This document shows positions 8,336 to 16,801 of a DNA stretch of 64,000 bases, in pieces. The stretch covers positions 3,779-67,778 of the forward strand of contig DIXH01000063.1 in assembly GCA_002428605.1 (NCBI GenBank). Reading direction: 5' to 3'. A model generated the notes under the pieces. That model searched no databases. It was not told the origin of the DNA and saw only the letters and a program-made list of their open reading frames with translations. Position numbers and translations under genes: made by a program. The stretch comes from Clostridiaceae bacterium UBA6085 (GTDB taxonomy: Bacteria > Bacillota > Clostridia > Clostridiales > Clostridiaceae). Within the stretch, counting starts at the first letter, position 1. Each line of letters opens with the position of its first letter.

Positions 8336-8878
8336 ATGGTTGCAAGCATGGACCTCAGGAATGAGCATGATGGCATATTGCACGGTCTGAGGATACTGGA
8401 CGAGATTTCTATCGCTCTGCAGTCCGGGCTGAAGGCAGACAGGAAGGATATCGAGGACCTGGTATGGTTCTTCGGGATGTTCACCGAAAAGTGTCATCAT
8501 GGCAAGGAAGAAGGTTTATATTTTCCTGCCATAAGAAGGCACAGCGGAGGCGGCGCGGATATAACAGATGAGCTTCTGAAGGAGCATGCGGAAGGCAAAA
8601 ACCTCCTGGCAAGGATCAAGAAGCATTCGGGATCTCCGGAGCTCTTCAAGATTGCAGAGGAGTACTCGGTACTACTTCGGAAGCATATAAGGAAAGAGAA
8701 CGAAGAGCTCTTCCCCATGGGAGATGCCCTCATACCAAAGGAGGAGCAGACAGAGCTCCTCGAAGCCTTCGGGAGATTCGAGGACGAGGTGATGGGGGAG
8801 GGTACCCACGAAAAGCTCCACCTTTTGCTGAAGGAGCTTGAAAGGAAATACGTGATAAGGAACATACATGTCCTGTAA
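8336..8878 (+). CDS. Hemerythrin domain protein
   Basis: A 180-residue four-helix hemerythrin-like protein. Candidate di-iron ligands are His11 (RNEHDGI), His54/His55 with Glu58/Glu59 (CHHGKEEGLYFP), His84 (LLKEHAEGK) and His117 with Glu121 (HIRKENEELFP). Such cytosolic proteins bind O2 or respond to oxygen and nitric oxide in anaerobes. Start ATG follows GGAGAGGTG. It is the third gene of the 7188-8878 run, and with its neighbours suggests an oxygen or stress response. Confidence 0.88.
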   Translation: MVASMDLRNEHDGILHGLRILDEISIALQSGLKADRKDIEDLVWFFGMFTEKCHHGKEEGLYFPAIRRHSGGGADITDELLKEHAEGKNLLARIKKHSGSPELFKIAEEYSVLLRKHIRKENEELFPMGDALIPKEEQTELLEAFGRFEDEVMGEGTHEKLHLLLKELERKYVIRNIHVL

Positions 8879-8883
8879 CATCA

Positions 8884-8909
8884 AAAGGCCGGGTCAGATC
8901 CCGGCCTTT
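8884..8909. terminator. Bidirectional terminator between convergent genes
   Basis: Perfect 10-bp stem AAAGGCCGGG/CCCGGCCTTT with loop TCAGAT, between the hemerythrin gene and the convergent hydrolase gene. The hairpin overlaps the hydrolase stop codon. Confidence 0.75.
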
Positions 8910-9709
8910 GCCATTTCCTTCATGAATTCATTAATATCGACTGCCACTGCCTCGGGGTCCTCCCAGTAGAGCATATGCCCAAGACCTTCATGTATGACAA
9001 GGCGTGAGTCCACTATAAGCCTTGATGCATCCTCCTGATCTGACCTTCCGGTTATCCTGTCTCTGTCTCCCCAGATGATCAGGCAGGGGACACCGATATC
9101 TCCGATGTTATCAGGTATACCCTCGGCAAGCAGCGAGGCCGTATATTCCTTCCAGACCCATGAAGGCACCTTCATGGTCTCTTCTGTCATCATGCCTATG
9201 AACCATGAGGGTACCTTTGTACCAAGGAGTCCTGAAACGAATTCTCTTATGAAGTCAGGGTCGACTTCGTCCCCGAATTTCGATATTTTTGTATCATACA
9301 TTTGTCTGAGTATTGGGTTGTCATCTAGCTTAAGCGGGGTGCCCAAAAGTAACAATCCGACAAACCTTTCCGGGTACCGGAGCACAAGGTCCCTTGCAGC
9401 GAGACCTCCGCTGGAAGCTCCAAGGACTACTGCATTTTCAACCATGAGCCTGTCCATGAGCCCTATCAGGTCATCAGCCATTTCCTTGCTGCCATAGCCA
9501 CTTTCAGGCTTGTCAGAATCTCCGTGCCCTCTCAGAGAAGGTGCGATGATCCTTAGACTCCTGTCAAGAAATGGCAAAAGAAGCTCGAATGCATGCCATG
9601 AATCTGCTATGCCATGTATGAGCAGGAGTGGCATCCCTTTAGGATCACCGGCTTCAATGTATTTAAGTGAAATTCCATCCCTTACCAATGAACTTTTTTC
9701 AACGACCAT
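8894..9709 (-). CDS. Alpha/beta hydrolase
   Basis: A 271-residue alpha/beta hydrolase. The oxyanion region is LLIHGIADSWH, the nucleophile elbow is GASSGG (Ser99), the acid is Asp in IIWGDRDRITG and the base is the His in GLGHMLYWEDP. No signal peptide is seen, so it is cytosolic. The substrate is unknown; esters, lactones or epoxides are all possible. ATG follows GGGAGATGA. It lies 33 bases downstream of the sugar-dehydrogenase-like gene on the same strand and is probably co-transcribed with it. Confidence 0.88.
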   Translation of the reverse strand: MVVEKSSLVRDGISLKYIEAGDPKGMPLLLIHGIADSWHAFELLLPFLDRSLRIIAPSLRGHGDSDKPESGYGSKEMADDLIGLMDRLMVENAVVLGASSGGLAARDLVLRYPERFVGLLLLGTPLKLDDNPILRQMYDTKISKFGDEVDPDFIREFVSGLLGTKVPSWFIGMMTEETMKVPSWVWKEYTASLLAEGIPDNIGDIGVPCLIIWGDRDRITGRSDQEDASRLIVDSRLVIHEGLGHMLYWEDPEAVAVDINEFMKEMAKAGI

Positions 9710-9742
9710 TCCATCATCTCCCGAAAATTGGATATATTCTTG

Positions 9743-10921
9743 TCAATTTCCTGCTGTTATCCTGAACAGCTTTCCCGAGTAGTCGACGATCAGAACTTCA
9801 CCATTCCTGTCCAGGCCGAATGACGAGATGTTCAGGCCTGTCTCAAGTATCTCCCTGGATCCTTTAGATTCAAAATCATAGGCCCATACCCTTCCAGTCA
9901 CAAAGTCTCCATATACGTAATCGCCATAAAGCCCACTGAGAAGCTCTCCACGGTATATATATCCTCCTGTCACCGATTTGCCCGCCGGATGCTGATACTC
10001 TGTAACCGGTGGGATCAGGGCTGCCTTGTCTGTCGCTTTGTCATCCTTGTATAAAGTCGTACCCTCCATGATGTTCCAGCCAAAGTTTCCCCCTGAGACT
10101 ATCTCATCGATCTCTTCTATCCGGTTCTGTCCCACATCGCCGGCCATTATTTTCCCGGTCATCTCATCGATACTGAATTTCCAGGGATTCCTCAGACCGT
10201 ATGCGAATATCTCAGGAAGTGACCCGCCTCTGCCGTCAGAGAAGGGATTGTCCGCAGGTATTGAATAATTTTTCGCTCCCGATTTCTTGTCTATATCAAT
10301 CCTCAGCAGCTTTCCGTATAGACTTGACAGGTTCTGCGCATTGCCCTGGGGATCACCGGCACCGCCGCCATCGCCCACGGCTATGTAGAGATATCCGTCA
10401 TTTCCGAAGGCAATATGACCTCCGTTATGGTTGCTGTATGGCTGAGGGAATGACATGATCACTTCACCTTCTGATGATTCGATTACCGTATCTTGTTCGG
10501 TAGTGTAGTTGACGTAGTAAAGACCATTATCTTCATAATCAGGATGGAAGGCAAAGCCAAGCAGTCCTCGCTCTGTCGCTGATACCGAAACCTTATTTGT
10601 CAGGTCTGCAAAGATATTGGATTCCCTGGCATCCGCGCTGTCCTCGAATTCAAGGATAAGCCCGCCTCTCTCCACTACATATGACTTTCCGCCAGCTTCT
10701 GACCACACATATCCCAGAGGCTGTCTGAAGGTAAGGGCAGGGTAGGCTTCAACGATCTGATAGCTTTCTGGCTTTTGCGGCAGGGCAGGCTCATTTGTCG
10801 GAGAAGCTGAACCTTGGGTCGGAGACGAAGGTGCAGTTGACGTTGGTAGTGGTGAAGCATTGCTGCAGGCTGATAAGGTTATGGGCAGTGCCAGCAGGGC
10901 ACCTAATATCCTGATTTTCAT
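9743..10921 (-). CDS. PQQ-dependent sugar dehydrogenase-like lipoprotein
   Basis: A 392-residue secreted protein with a lipoprotein signal (lipobox about LPITLSAC) and a Ser/Thr/Pro-rich linker, then a glucose/sorbosone dehydrogenase six-bladed beta-propeller. Blade motifs include ERGLLGFAFHPDY, NHNGGHIAFGNDGYLYIAVGDGGGAGDP, shown here as separate stretches NHNGGHIAFG and YIAVGDGGG, and FAYGLRNPWKFS. The family oxidises soluble aldoses with PQQ, but many homologues in anaerobes lack any PQQ supply and none is seen here. ATG follows AAGGAGGA. Fold is firm; catalytic activity is uncertain. Confidence 0.85.
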   Translation of the reverse strand: MKIRILGALLALPITLSACSNASPLPTSTAPSSPTQGSASPTNEPALPQKPESYQIVEAYPALTFRQPLGYVWSEAGGKSYVVERGGLILEFEDSADARESNIFADLTNKVSVSATERGLLGFAFHPDYEDNGLYYVNYTTEQDTVIESSEGEVIMSFPQPYSNHNGGHIAFGNDGYLYIAVGDGGGAGDPQGNAQNLSSLYGKLLRIDIDKKSGAKNYSIPADNPFSDGRGGSLPEIFAYGLRNPWKFSIDEMTGKIMAGDVGQNRIEEIDEIVSGGNFGWNIMEGTTLYKDDKATDKAALIPPVTEYQHPAGKSVTGGYIYRGELLSGLYGDYVYGDFVTGRVWAYDFESKGSREILETGLNISSFGLDRNGEVLIVDYSGKLFRITAGN

Positions 10922-11122
10922 GGCTATCCTCCTTGTTCTCTGTAAGACAAGAATAACATTTTACACAATTTAATTTCTGAACATTCTGACAACACTTGTT
11001 TAACCTTTTTTGGGATAAACAGGAAAGTCTCCTTGGATGGTATAATCAGGGTAGGGATTGCTCTCTGACTGGCAATTATGATCCTTCATACCAGACCCTG
11101 GTGGAGGAATCGGGAGGTTGAA

Positions 11123-11782
11123 ATGTATAGATTCAAGTTTTCCAGATATTCAAGGCTGCTGAGGATGACAGCTTGTATCCTTCTGACTTCTCTTGCTGCA
11201 GGCTGCAGCTTTGAAGGCCTAGATTATCTCTTCGACAGGACTCCTGTGGCTACAGAAGCTGTAACGCATATCGTGGTTCCTTTTGCACCTGCGAGGATTG
11301 CCGATGAGCTTGAAAGGCTTCCGGAAAAATATGGCTACGCCTATGACGAGACTGGTGAGATGGAGCTCTTTGAAATGATAAATGAATACCGCAGGGAAAA
11401 CGGCCTTCAGGAGCTTGAACTGAGGGATAACCTCCATGCATCGGCAAGGTACAAGTCCAATGCCATGCTTCAGCTTGACTACTTTGAACACACCAATCCG
11501 AATTTTGAAGGAAGAGGCTTCGATTACATTCTCTGGGATGTGTTCGGTCTGAAATATACCGTGATAGGGGAGAATCTGGCTTCTGTGGGAAGGTCCGGGA
11601 CAAATGAAGAAATTGATGTGGCAGAGCTGTTTGAGGGATGGAAATCCTCCCCTGACCACAACGCCCAGATGCTCAACCCTGACTTCAGATATACCGGAAT
11701 CGGACTAGTGAGGTCAACTTCATCCGGATCAAGATTCAAAGGCTACAGGACCCTTTTGGGGACCCAGCATTTCGGCTATTGA
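11123..11782 (+). CDS. CAP-domain (SCP/PR-1) lipoprotein
   Basis: A 219-residue secreted protein with a lipobox LAAGC (Cys28 from ATG 11123) and a CAP/SCP domain in the C-terminal two thirds. Landmarks are INEYRRENGLQEL, HASARYKSNAML, DYFEHTNP, GENLA and HNAQMLNPDFRYTGIG. Bacterial CAP proteins are extracellular and of mostly unknown role; the cleft His residues are conserved. ATG 11123 follows GGGAGG; an upstream in-frame ATG at 11078 would spoil the signal peptide. It is the first gene of a plus-strand stretch and has no clear terminator. Confidence 0.86.
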   Translation: MYRFKFSRYSRLLRMTACILLTSLAAGCSFEGLDYLFDRTPVATEAVTHIVVPFAPARIADELERLPEKYGYAYDETGEMELFEMINEYRRENGLQELELRDNLHASARYKSNAMLQLDYFEHTNPNFEGRGFDYILWDVFGLKYTVIGENLASVGRSGTNEEIDVAELFEGWKSSPDHNAQMLNPDFRYTGIGLVRSTSSGSRFKGYRTLLGTQHFGY

Positions 11783-11802
11783 AATGTATTTTTATTTCAT
11801 GG

Positions 11803-11833
11803 TTGACCTTGACGCAGCGTAAAGGTGTATATT
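11803..11833 (+). promoter_or_regulatory. MerR-type promoter/operator with 19-bp spacer
   Basis: TTGACC-N19-TATATT. The over-long spacer carries an inverted repeat centred at 11816 whose arms ACCTTGACGC and GCGTAAAGGT match at nine of ten positions. This is the operator layout that MerR-family activators remodel by DNA distortion. It lies 20 bases before the regulator's own start codon, so autoregulation is likely. Confidence 0.85.
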
Positions 11834-11853
11834 CACTATGAAGGGAGGCCGTC

Positions 11854-12618
11854 ATGGAATATACGATACAGAAACTGGCCGGTCTGGCTGGAATAAGTAC
11901 AAGAACACTCAGATACTACGACGAAATAGGACTTTTGAAGCCTCTAAGGACGAGCTCTTCAGGCTACAGGATATATGGTGAGAAAGAGATAGTGAGGCTG
12001 CAGCAGATCCTGTTCTACAGGGAACTGGGCTTGCCCCTTGAAAAGATCGGAGAGATTGTGACCTCCTCATCATTTGATGAAGGGAAGGCCCTGCAGGAGC
12101 ACAAGCGAAGCCTTGAGGAGCGCAAGAAGCAGATCGAAGAGCTCCTTGTCAACGTTGAGAGAAGCATCGAGGATTATCAGGGGAGGATAAAAATGAAGGA
12201 CAGGCAAAGGTTCGAAGGATTCAAGAAGGAGCTTGTTGAAGAGAATGACAGGAAATATGGCGCTGAGGTAAGAGAAAAGTACGGTGATGAAGCCTATGAG
12301 AAATCAAACGCCAAAGTTATGGGAATGACTGAGGCTGATTACGAAAGGGCCCAGAAGCTCGCTTCAGACATTATAACAATACTTCATGAAGCCATGGAAA
12401 GCGGGGACCCTGCTTCAGAAACTGCACAGAAGGCAGCTGACCTGCACAAGGAATGGCTTACAATGTACTGGGACATGTATTCACCGGAGGCTCATGCAGG
12501 GCTTGCACAGATGTATGTGGACGATGAAAGGTTCAAGGCATACTACGACAGGGAAAAGCCGGGAACTGCAGAATTCCTCAGGGATGCAGTGCTGGTTTTT
12601 ACAGGGATAAACAAATAG
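11854..12618 (+). CDS. MerR family regulator with TipAS antibiotic-recognition domain
   Basis: A 254-residue MerR protein. Residues 1-70 form the winged helix (YTIQKLAGLAGISTRTLRYY), followed by a dimerising coiled coil to about 120 and a C-terminal TipAS domain (about 135-250). TipAS domains bind thiopeptides and other amphipathic drugs and switch the regulator on. The promoter immediately upstream has the MerR signature, and no separate efflux pump is adjacent, so the regulator may sequester drugs itself, as TipA and Mta/SkgA types do. Start follows GGGAGG. Confidence 0.92.
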   Translation: MEYTIQKLAGLAGISTRTLRYYDEIGLLKPLRTSSSGYRIYGEKEIVRLQQILFYRELGLPLEKIGEIVTSSSFDEGKALQEHKRSLEERKKQIEELLVNVERSIEDYQGRIKMKDRQRFEGFKKELVEENDRKYGAEVREKYGDEAYEKSNAKVMGMTEADYERAQKLASDIITILHEAMESGDPASETAQKAADLHKEWLTMYWDMYSPEAHAGLAQMYVDDERFKAYYDREKPGTAEFLRDAVLVFTGINK

Positions 12619-12646
12619 CAGCCGGATCTTTATGGTTTTCTGGTAT

Positions 12647-12674
12647 CGCTCCGCTGCCGCGGAGCGTTTTTTTT
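12647..12674 (+). terminator. Intrinsic terminator after MerR-TipAS gene
   Basis: Perfect 8-bp GC-rich stem CGCTCCGC/GCGGAGCG, TGCC loop, then eight T. Confidence 0.9.
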
Positions 12675-13164
12675 GGACGGAACTTGAATTAACTGGCCGG
12701 GAGATATATTATTAGCTTAGACAGCTTGTTTTGCAAACGTTTATTGTCTGACATTTGAAGGATAATATTTATTTCAATTTTTTAATGCAGGCAAAATTGA
12801 AAGTATGCGTACTTTCTTATAAATATGAGAAATATGTATATTCCTATATTAAAAAGATAATATTAATGCACTTTTTCTTGAGTTTAATGCATGTTAAAGA
12901 AAATTGAAAAACTATGGAATCGTTGGTGCTCTAAGTTTAGGGTTGCATATCGATAGAATTTCACCGTCGTCTGTTTACGAATAATCATTTATTTGCCGTG
13001 TATTTCGACTATTTGAAAATTATTTCGCCGCGTTTTTGTGCAAATGTTAACACACGACTAAATTTTTTTGTGTATAAACTGTAAATATTGAAAATAATTA
13101 TGAACTGTGCTAAAGTTAGAAAATACTAGGGAACTAGTTAAAAAAGTTCAAAGGAGGATTTTTC
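12675..13164 (+). promoter_or_regulatory. Long AT-rich leader of the opp operon
   Basis: About 490 bases without a credible gene, much more AT-rich than the flanking genes. A promoter TTGAAA-N17-TAAAGT lies at 13088-13116, 49 bases before the oppA start. A stretch around 12990-13070 has several AT-rich partial dyads but no site I can match to CodY or another named regulator. The length suggests regulated transcription of the peptide transporter. Confidence 0.55.
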
Positions 13165-14808
13165 ATGAAAAAGAAAGTGTTACTTCTTGCAAGTATCGTT
13201 ATGACAGCTGCATTTGTGGTAACGGCATGCGGAACAGCTGCTCCGACTACGCCAACCACAGCACCAACTACTCCGGCTGTTGAAAAGATACTGAGAACGA
13301 ACAACAGCAGTGAGCCTGGTTCACTTGATCCGGCGCTTGCTCAGGGAACCCATGAGTCATGGGTACTCGACCACACCTTCGAAGGCCTTATGAAGAGGTC
13401 ACAGGAAGGTCTGATCGTAGAAGGTATAGCTGAAAAGTACACGCTAGCCGATGACGATGTCACCTACACCTTCACACTGAGAGACGCAAAGTGGTCAAAC
13501 GGTGAAAAGGTTACAGCACAGGATTTCGAATTTGCCTGGAAGAGGGTACTCGATCCAAACCTTAAGGCAGAATATGCGTATCAGATGTTCTACCTGAAGA
13601 ACGGTGCAAAGTACAATTCAGGAGAGGCCAAGAGCGAGGATGTAGGAGTCAAGGCTATCGACGAGAAGACCCTTCAGGTCGTTCTTGAAACTCCAACAGC
13701 TTACTTCCTTGAAATGGCAGCATTCTACACATACTACCCTGTAAACAAGAAGATTGTCGAAGCAAACGCAGACTGGGCAAAGGATCCTAAGAACTATGTT
13801 TCTAACGGACCATTCATGCTCACTGACTGGGTGCACAATGCTTCCATCACTCTTGAGAAGAATGACAACTACTACGATGCAGCCAACGTTAAGCTTGACG
13901 GAATCGAGTTCGCAATACTCGAGGATGCAACAACAGCATGGCAGAAGTATGAAGGCGGAGAGTTCGACTTCCTTACACCGATCCCAGGTGCTGTAGTTGG
14001 ACAGCTCACAGCTTCAGCAAGCAAGGAGCTCGTAATAGGAACTGACCTTGCAACATACTACTATAACTTCAACACAAAGAAAGCTCCTTTCGACAACGCT
14101 AAGGTCAGAAGAGGCCTTTCGATGGCGATAGACAGGAAGACGATCGTTGAGAAGATAACTATGGGTGGACAGACTCCTGCAGAAGGTGTAGTTCCATTCG
14201 GAATGTTCGACGAGAACGATGCAGAGTACAGGACCGCTGTAGGAAACCTCATAACCTATGATCTTACAGAAGCTAAGAAGATATTCGAAGAGGGACTTAA
14301 AGAAGCAGGAATGACCCTGGAGCAGTTCAATGCAAAGGGCTTCAAGCTCCTCTACAACACTTCCGAGACTCACAAGAAGATAGCTGAAGCCGTACAGAAT
14401 ATGTGGAGTAAAGCTCTTGGAGTAGATATAAAACTTGAGAACGTTGAATTCCAGGTCAAGCTCGACAGAGAAAAGGCTGGGGACTTCGACATATCAAGGG
14501 CAGGCTGGATAGGCGACTATGCAGATCCTATGACATTCATAGACCTTTGGGAAACCAAGTCAAGCTTCAACGATGCAAAGTTCAGCAACGCTGAATACGA
14601 CAAGCTCGTTGCAGATTCAAAGGCTACTGTTGACCAGAAGGTCAGAATGGAGAACATGAGAAAGGCAGAGAAGATACTCATGGAGGCTATGCCAATAGCA
14701 CCAGTATACTTCTATACTCAGCCTTATGTTCAGAAGGACTATGTAACAGGAGTCTTCAAGCCAATTAACAGATATCCTTATTTCACTTACGCTGACATCA
14801 ACAAATAA
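13165..14808 (+). CDS. oppA: Oligopeptide ABC transporter substrate-binding lipoprotein
   Basis: A 547-residue SBP_bac_5 family protein with a lipoprotein signal (VVTAC, Cys22) and a Thr/Pro-rich linker. The body holds the usual signatures, including EPGSLDPALA near residue 50, WSNGEKVTAQDF and later RRGLSMAIDR. It binds peptides outside the cell and delivers them to OppBC. Codon choice is noticeably more biased than in neighbours (AAG, GAA, GCA, CTC, ATA/ATC), as expected for an abundant protein. It is separated from oppB by a terminator, which should make more OppA than membrane parts. Confidence 0.95.
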   Translation: MKKKVLLLASIVMTAAFVVTACGTAAPTTPTTAPTTPAVEKILRTNNSSEPGSLDPALAQGTHESWVLDHTFEGLMKRSQEGLIVEGIAEKYTLADDDVTYTFTLRDAKWSNGEKVTAQDFEFAWKRVLDPNLKAEYAYQMFYLKNGAKYNSGEAKSEDVGVKAIDEKTLQVVLETPTAYFLEMAAFYTYYPVNKKIVEANADWAKDPKNYVSNGPFMLTDWVHNASITLEKNDNYYDAANVKLDGIEFAILEDATTAWQKYEGGEFDFLTPIPGAVVGQLTASASKELVIGTDLATYYYNFNTKKAPFDNAKVRRGLSMAIDRKTIVEKITMGGQTPAEGVVPFGMFDENDAEYRTAVGNLITYDLTEAKKIFEEGLKEAGMTLEQFNAKGFKLLYNTSETHKKIAEAVQNMWSKALGVDIKLENVEFQVKLDREKAGDFDISRAGWIGDYADPMTFIDLWETKSSFNDAKFSNAEYDKLVADSKATVDQKVRMENMRKAEKILMEAMPIAPVYFYTQPYVQKDYVTGVFKPINRYPYFTYADINK

Positions 14809-14846
14809 TACATAAACAGTATTGTTTGTTCCTTCCAGAAGAATCG

Positions 14847-14876
14847 GAGGGCTATATTAATAGCCCTCGATTTTTC
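14847..14876 (+). terminator. Intra-operon terminator between oppA and oppB
   Basis: Stem GAGGGCTAT/ATAGCCCTC (9 bp), ATTA loop, then GATTTTT. It sits 38 bases after oppA and 31 bases before oppB. Partial read-through would set the ratio of binding protein to permease. Confidence 0.8.
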
Positions 14877-14906
14877 TTTGTTATTCTATAGATTAGGAGA
14901 GGTAGC

Positions 14907-15836
14907 ATGAAAAAGTACCTTTTTAAAAGACTCCTGATGTCATTAGTGACATTATGGGCAGTCATTACGATAACCTTTGTCCTTATGCACAGCGTTCCAG
15001 GCAATCCGTTTGCCAAAGAAGGCAAGATGCCAAAGGTCATTTATGAGAACCTCCAGAAGCAATATGGCCTTGACAAGCCGCTTCCAGAGCAATACGTCAT
15101 TTATCTCGGCAACCTGTTAAAGGGCGATTTCGGTGACTCCATGAAGTCAAGGACCGAAACCGTGAACGAGATGATAAACAGAGGATTCCCGGTATCTGCA
15201 AGACTTGCTGTACAGGCACTCCTCATAGCGGTAATACTCGGCCCGGCACTTGGCGCCTTAGCTGCGCTGAACCAGAACAAGGCCCTGGATTATTTTTCAA
15301 TGATTGTAGCCATAATCGGTATATCGGTACCGAGTTTCATCATGGGAACGGTCCTGATTCAGTTTGTGGCGAGGAACGTCTCATGGCTGCCTATAGGCGG
15401 CTGGGGAACTTGGAACCATACGGTGCTGCCGTCTTTTGCACTATCGCTGATGCCTCTCGCTACGATGGCGAGACTCATGAGGTCAAGCATGCTTGAAGTT
15501 CTCGGACAGGATTATATCAAGACAGCAAAGTCCAAGGGTATAACAAAGGCCGCAGTAGTGTACAAGCATGCAGTCAGAAATGCCATACTTCCTGTTGTAT
15601 CAGTCCTCGGAACAATAATTTCGAATCTGCTTGTAGGAAGCTTCGTAATAGAAAAGATATTTGGCATACCCGGACTGGGGAAATTCTTCACGACTTCAAT
15701 CAGCAACAGGGATTACACCCTGATTATGGGTACAACCATATTCTATTCACTGATCCTTATCATAATGCTCTTCATCGTGGACATTGCTTATATGTTCATC
15801 GATCCAAGGATAAAGCTCACAAAGGAGGGACATTAA
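14907..15836 (+). CDS. oppB: Oligopeptide ABC transporter permease
   Basis: A 309-residue inner-membrane permease of the DppB/OppB type, with an N-terminal helix carrying FVLMHSVPGNPF, about six membrane helices and the EAA-loop region DYIKTAKSKGITKAAVVYKHA that contacts the ATPases (shown as DYIKTAKSKG then VVYKHA). Start ATG follows AGGAGAGG. It is separated from oppC by one base, so the pair is tightly coupled. Confidence 0.94.
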   Translation: MKKYLFKRLLMSLVTLWAVITITFVLMHSVPGNPFAKEGKMPKVIYENLQKQYGLDKPLPEQYVIYLGNLLKGDFGDSMKSRTETVNEMINRGFPVSARLAVQALLIAVILGPALGALAALNQNKALDYFSMIVAIIGISVPSFIMGTVLIQFVARNVSWLPIGGWGTWNHTVLPSFALSLMPLATMARLMRSSMLEVLGQDYIKTAKSKGITKAAVVYKHAVRNAILPVVSVLGTIISNLLVGSFVIEKIFGIPGLGKFFTTSISNRDYTLIMGTTIFYSLILIIMLFIVDIAYMFIDPRIKLTKEGH

Positions 15837-15837
15837 G

Positions 15838-16788
15838 ATGGAACTCCAGAACAAGAAAGAGATCACCATGGATATGTTCGAGCCTGCCCACAGGGAAGAC
15901 AAGAACAAGGATATCATCAAGAGGCCTACGATCAAGTACTGGCCGGACGTATGGAGAAGACTCAAGCAGAACAAGCTTGCCATGGTCGGACTTACCATAA
16001 TCGTCATATTCCTGATTATGTCATTCCTTGGAACAAAGATTTCAGGATACTCATATACAGACCAGAACTATGACAAGATAAATGTGCACCCTGGTGCGGA
16101 ATACTGGTTCGGAACCGATGAACTTGGCAGAGACATGTTCTCGAGGGTCTGGCTTGGAACAAGGTTCTCACTTATCATAGGTTTCCTGGCAGCTGCCATG
16201 GACTTCATGATAGGAGTAGTTTACGGCGGAATCGCCGGAATGGCTACAAGGAAGGTCGACTCCATAATGATGAGGTTCGCTGAGGTAATATACAGCATAC
16301 CTTACCTGCTTATAGTCATCCTCCTTTCAGTCGTACTGTCAGGCGAAGGCGGCGGAAACAGCCTTGCTGTTCTGATACTTGCAATGAGCCTTACAGGCTG
16401 GGTCCCCATGGCCATACTTGTAAGAGGCCAGGTGCTTCAGCTCAAGGAAAGCGAATATTCGCTTGCTGCTGAATCCCTCGGTGCGACCAAGGGCTGGATC
16501 CTCAAGAAGCACATCATCCCCAACACTTTGGGACCGATAATCGTCAATGTTACACTCACCATTCCGAGAGCCATCTTCGCGGAAGCTACGCTCGGATATC
16601 TCGGACTTGGACTTCAGCCACCTGACCCGTCACTTGGTAATCTTTCAAACGACGGACTCATAGGACTTGCTGTAGGAAACGCATACCAGATCATAATTCC
16701 AGCCATATTTATCTCCTTAATCATGTTTGCTTTCAACGTACTTGGAGATGGCTTGAGAGATGCCTTGGACCCAAGGCTTAGAAAGTAG
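15838..16788 (+). CDS. oppC: Oligopeptide ABC transporter permease
   Basis: A 316-residue DppC/OppC-type permease with a soluble N-terminal extension, the WRRLKQNKLAM start of the first helix, the HPGAEYWFGTDELGRD periplasmic-loop motif (FGTDELGRD), and an EAA loop SLGATKGWILKKHI. It pairs with OppB to form the channel. ATG follows AAGGAGGG that lies in the end of oppB. Confidence 0.94.
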   Translation: MELQNKKEITMDMFEPAHREDKNKDIIKRPTIKYWPDVWRRLKQNKLAMVGLTIIVIFLIMSFLGTKISGYSYTDQNYDKINVHPGAEYWFGTDELGRDMFSRVWLGTRFSLIIGFLAAAMDFMIGVVYGGIAGMATRKVDSIMMRFAEVIYSIPYLLIVILLSVVLSGEGGGNSLAVLILAMSLTGWVPMAILVRGQVLQLKESEYSLAAESLGATKGWILKKHIIPNTLGPIIVNVTLTIPRAIFAEATLGYLGLGLQPPDPSLGNLSNDGLIGLAVGNAYQIIIPAIFISLIMFAFNVLGDGLRDALDPRLRK

Positions 16789-16801
16789 GGAGACTGAAGA
16801 A

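Noticed and set aside
12940..13080. CodY-like sites before oppA
   Set aside because: Partial matches to AATTTTCWGAAAATT are no better than expected in such AT-rich sequence.
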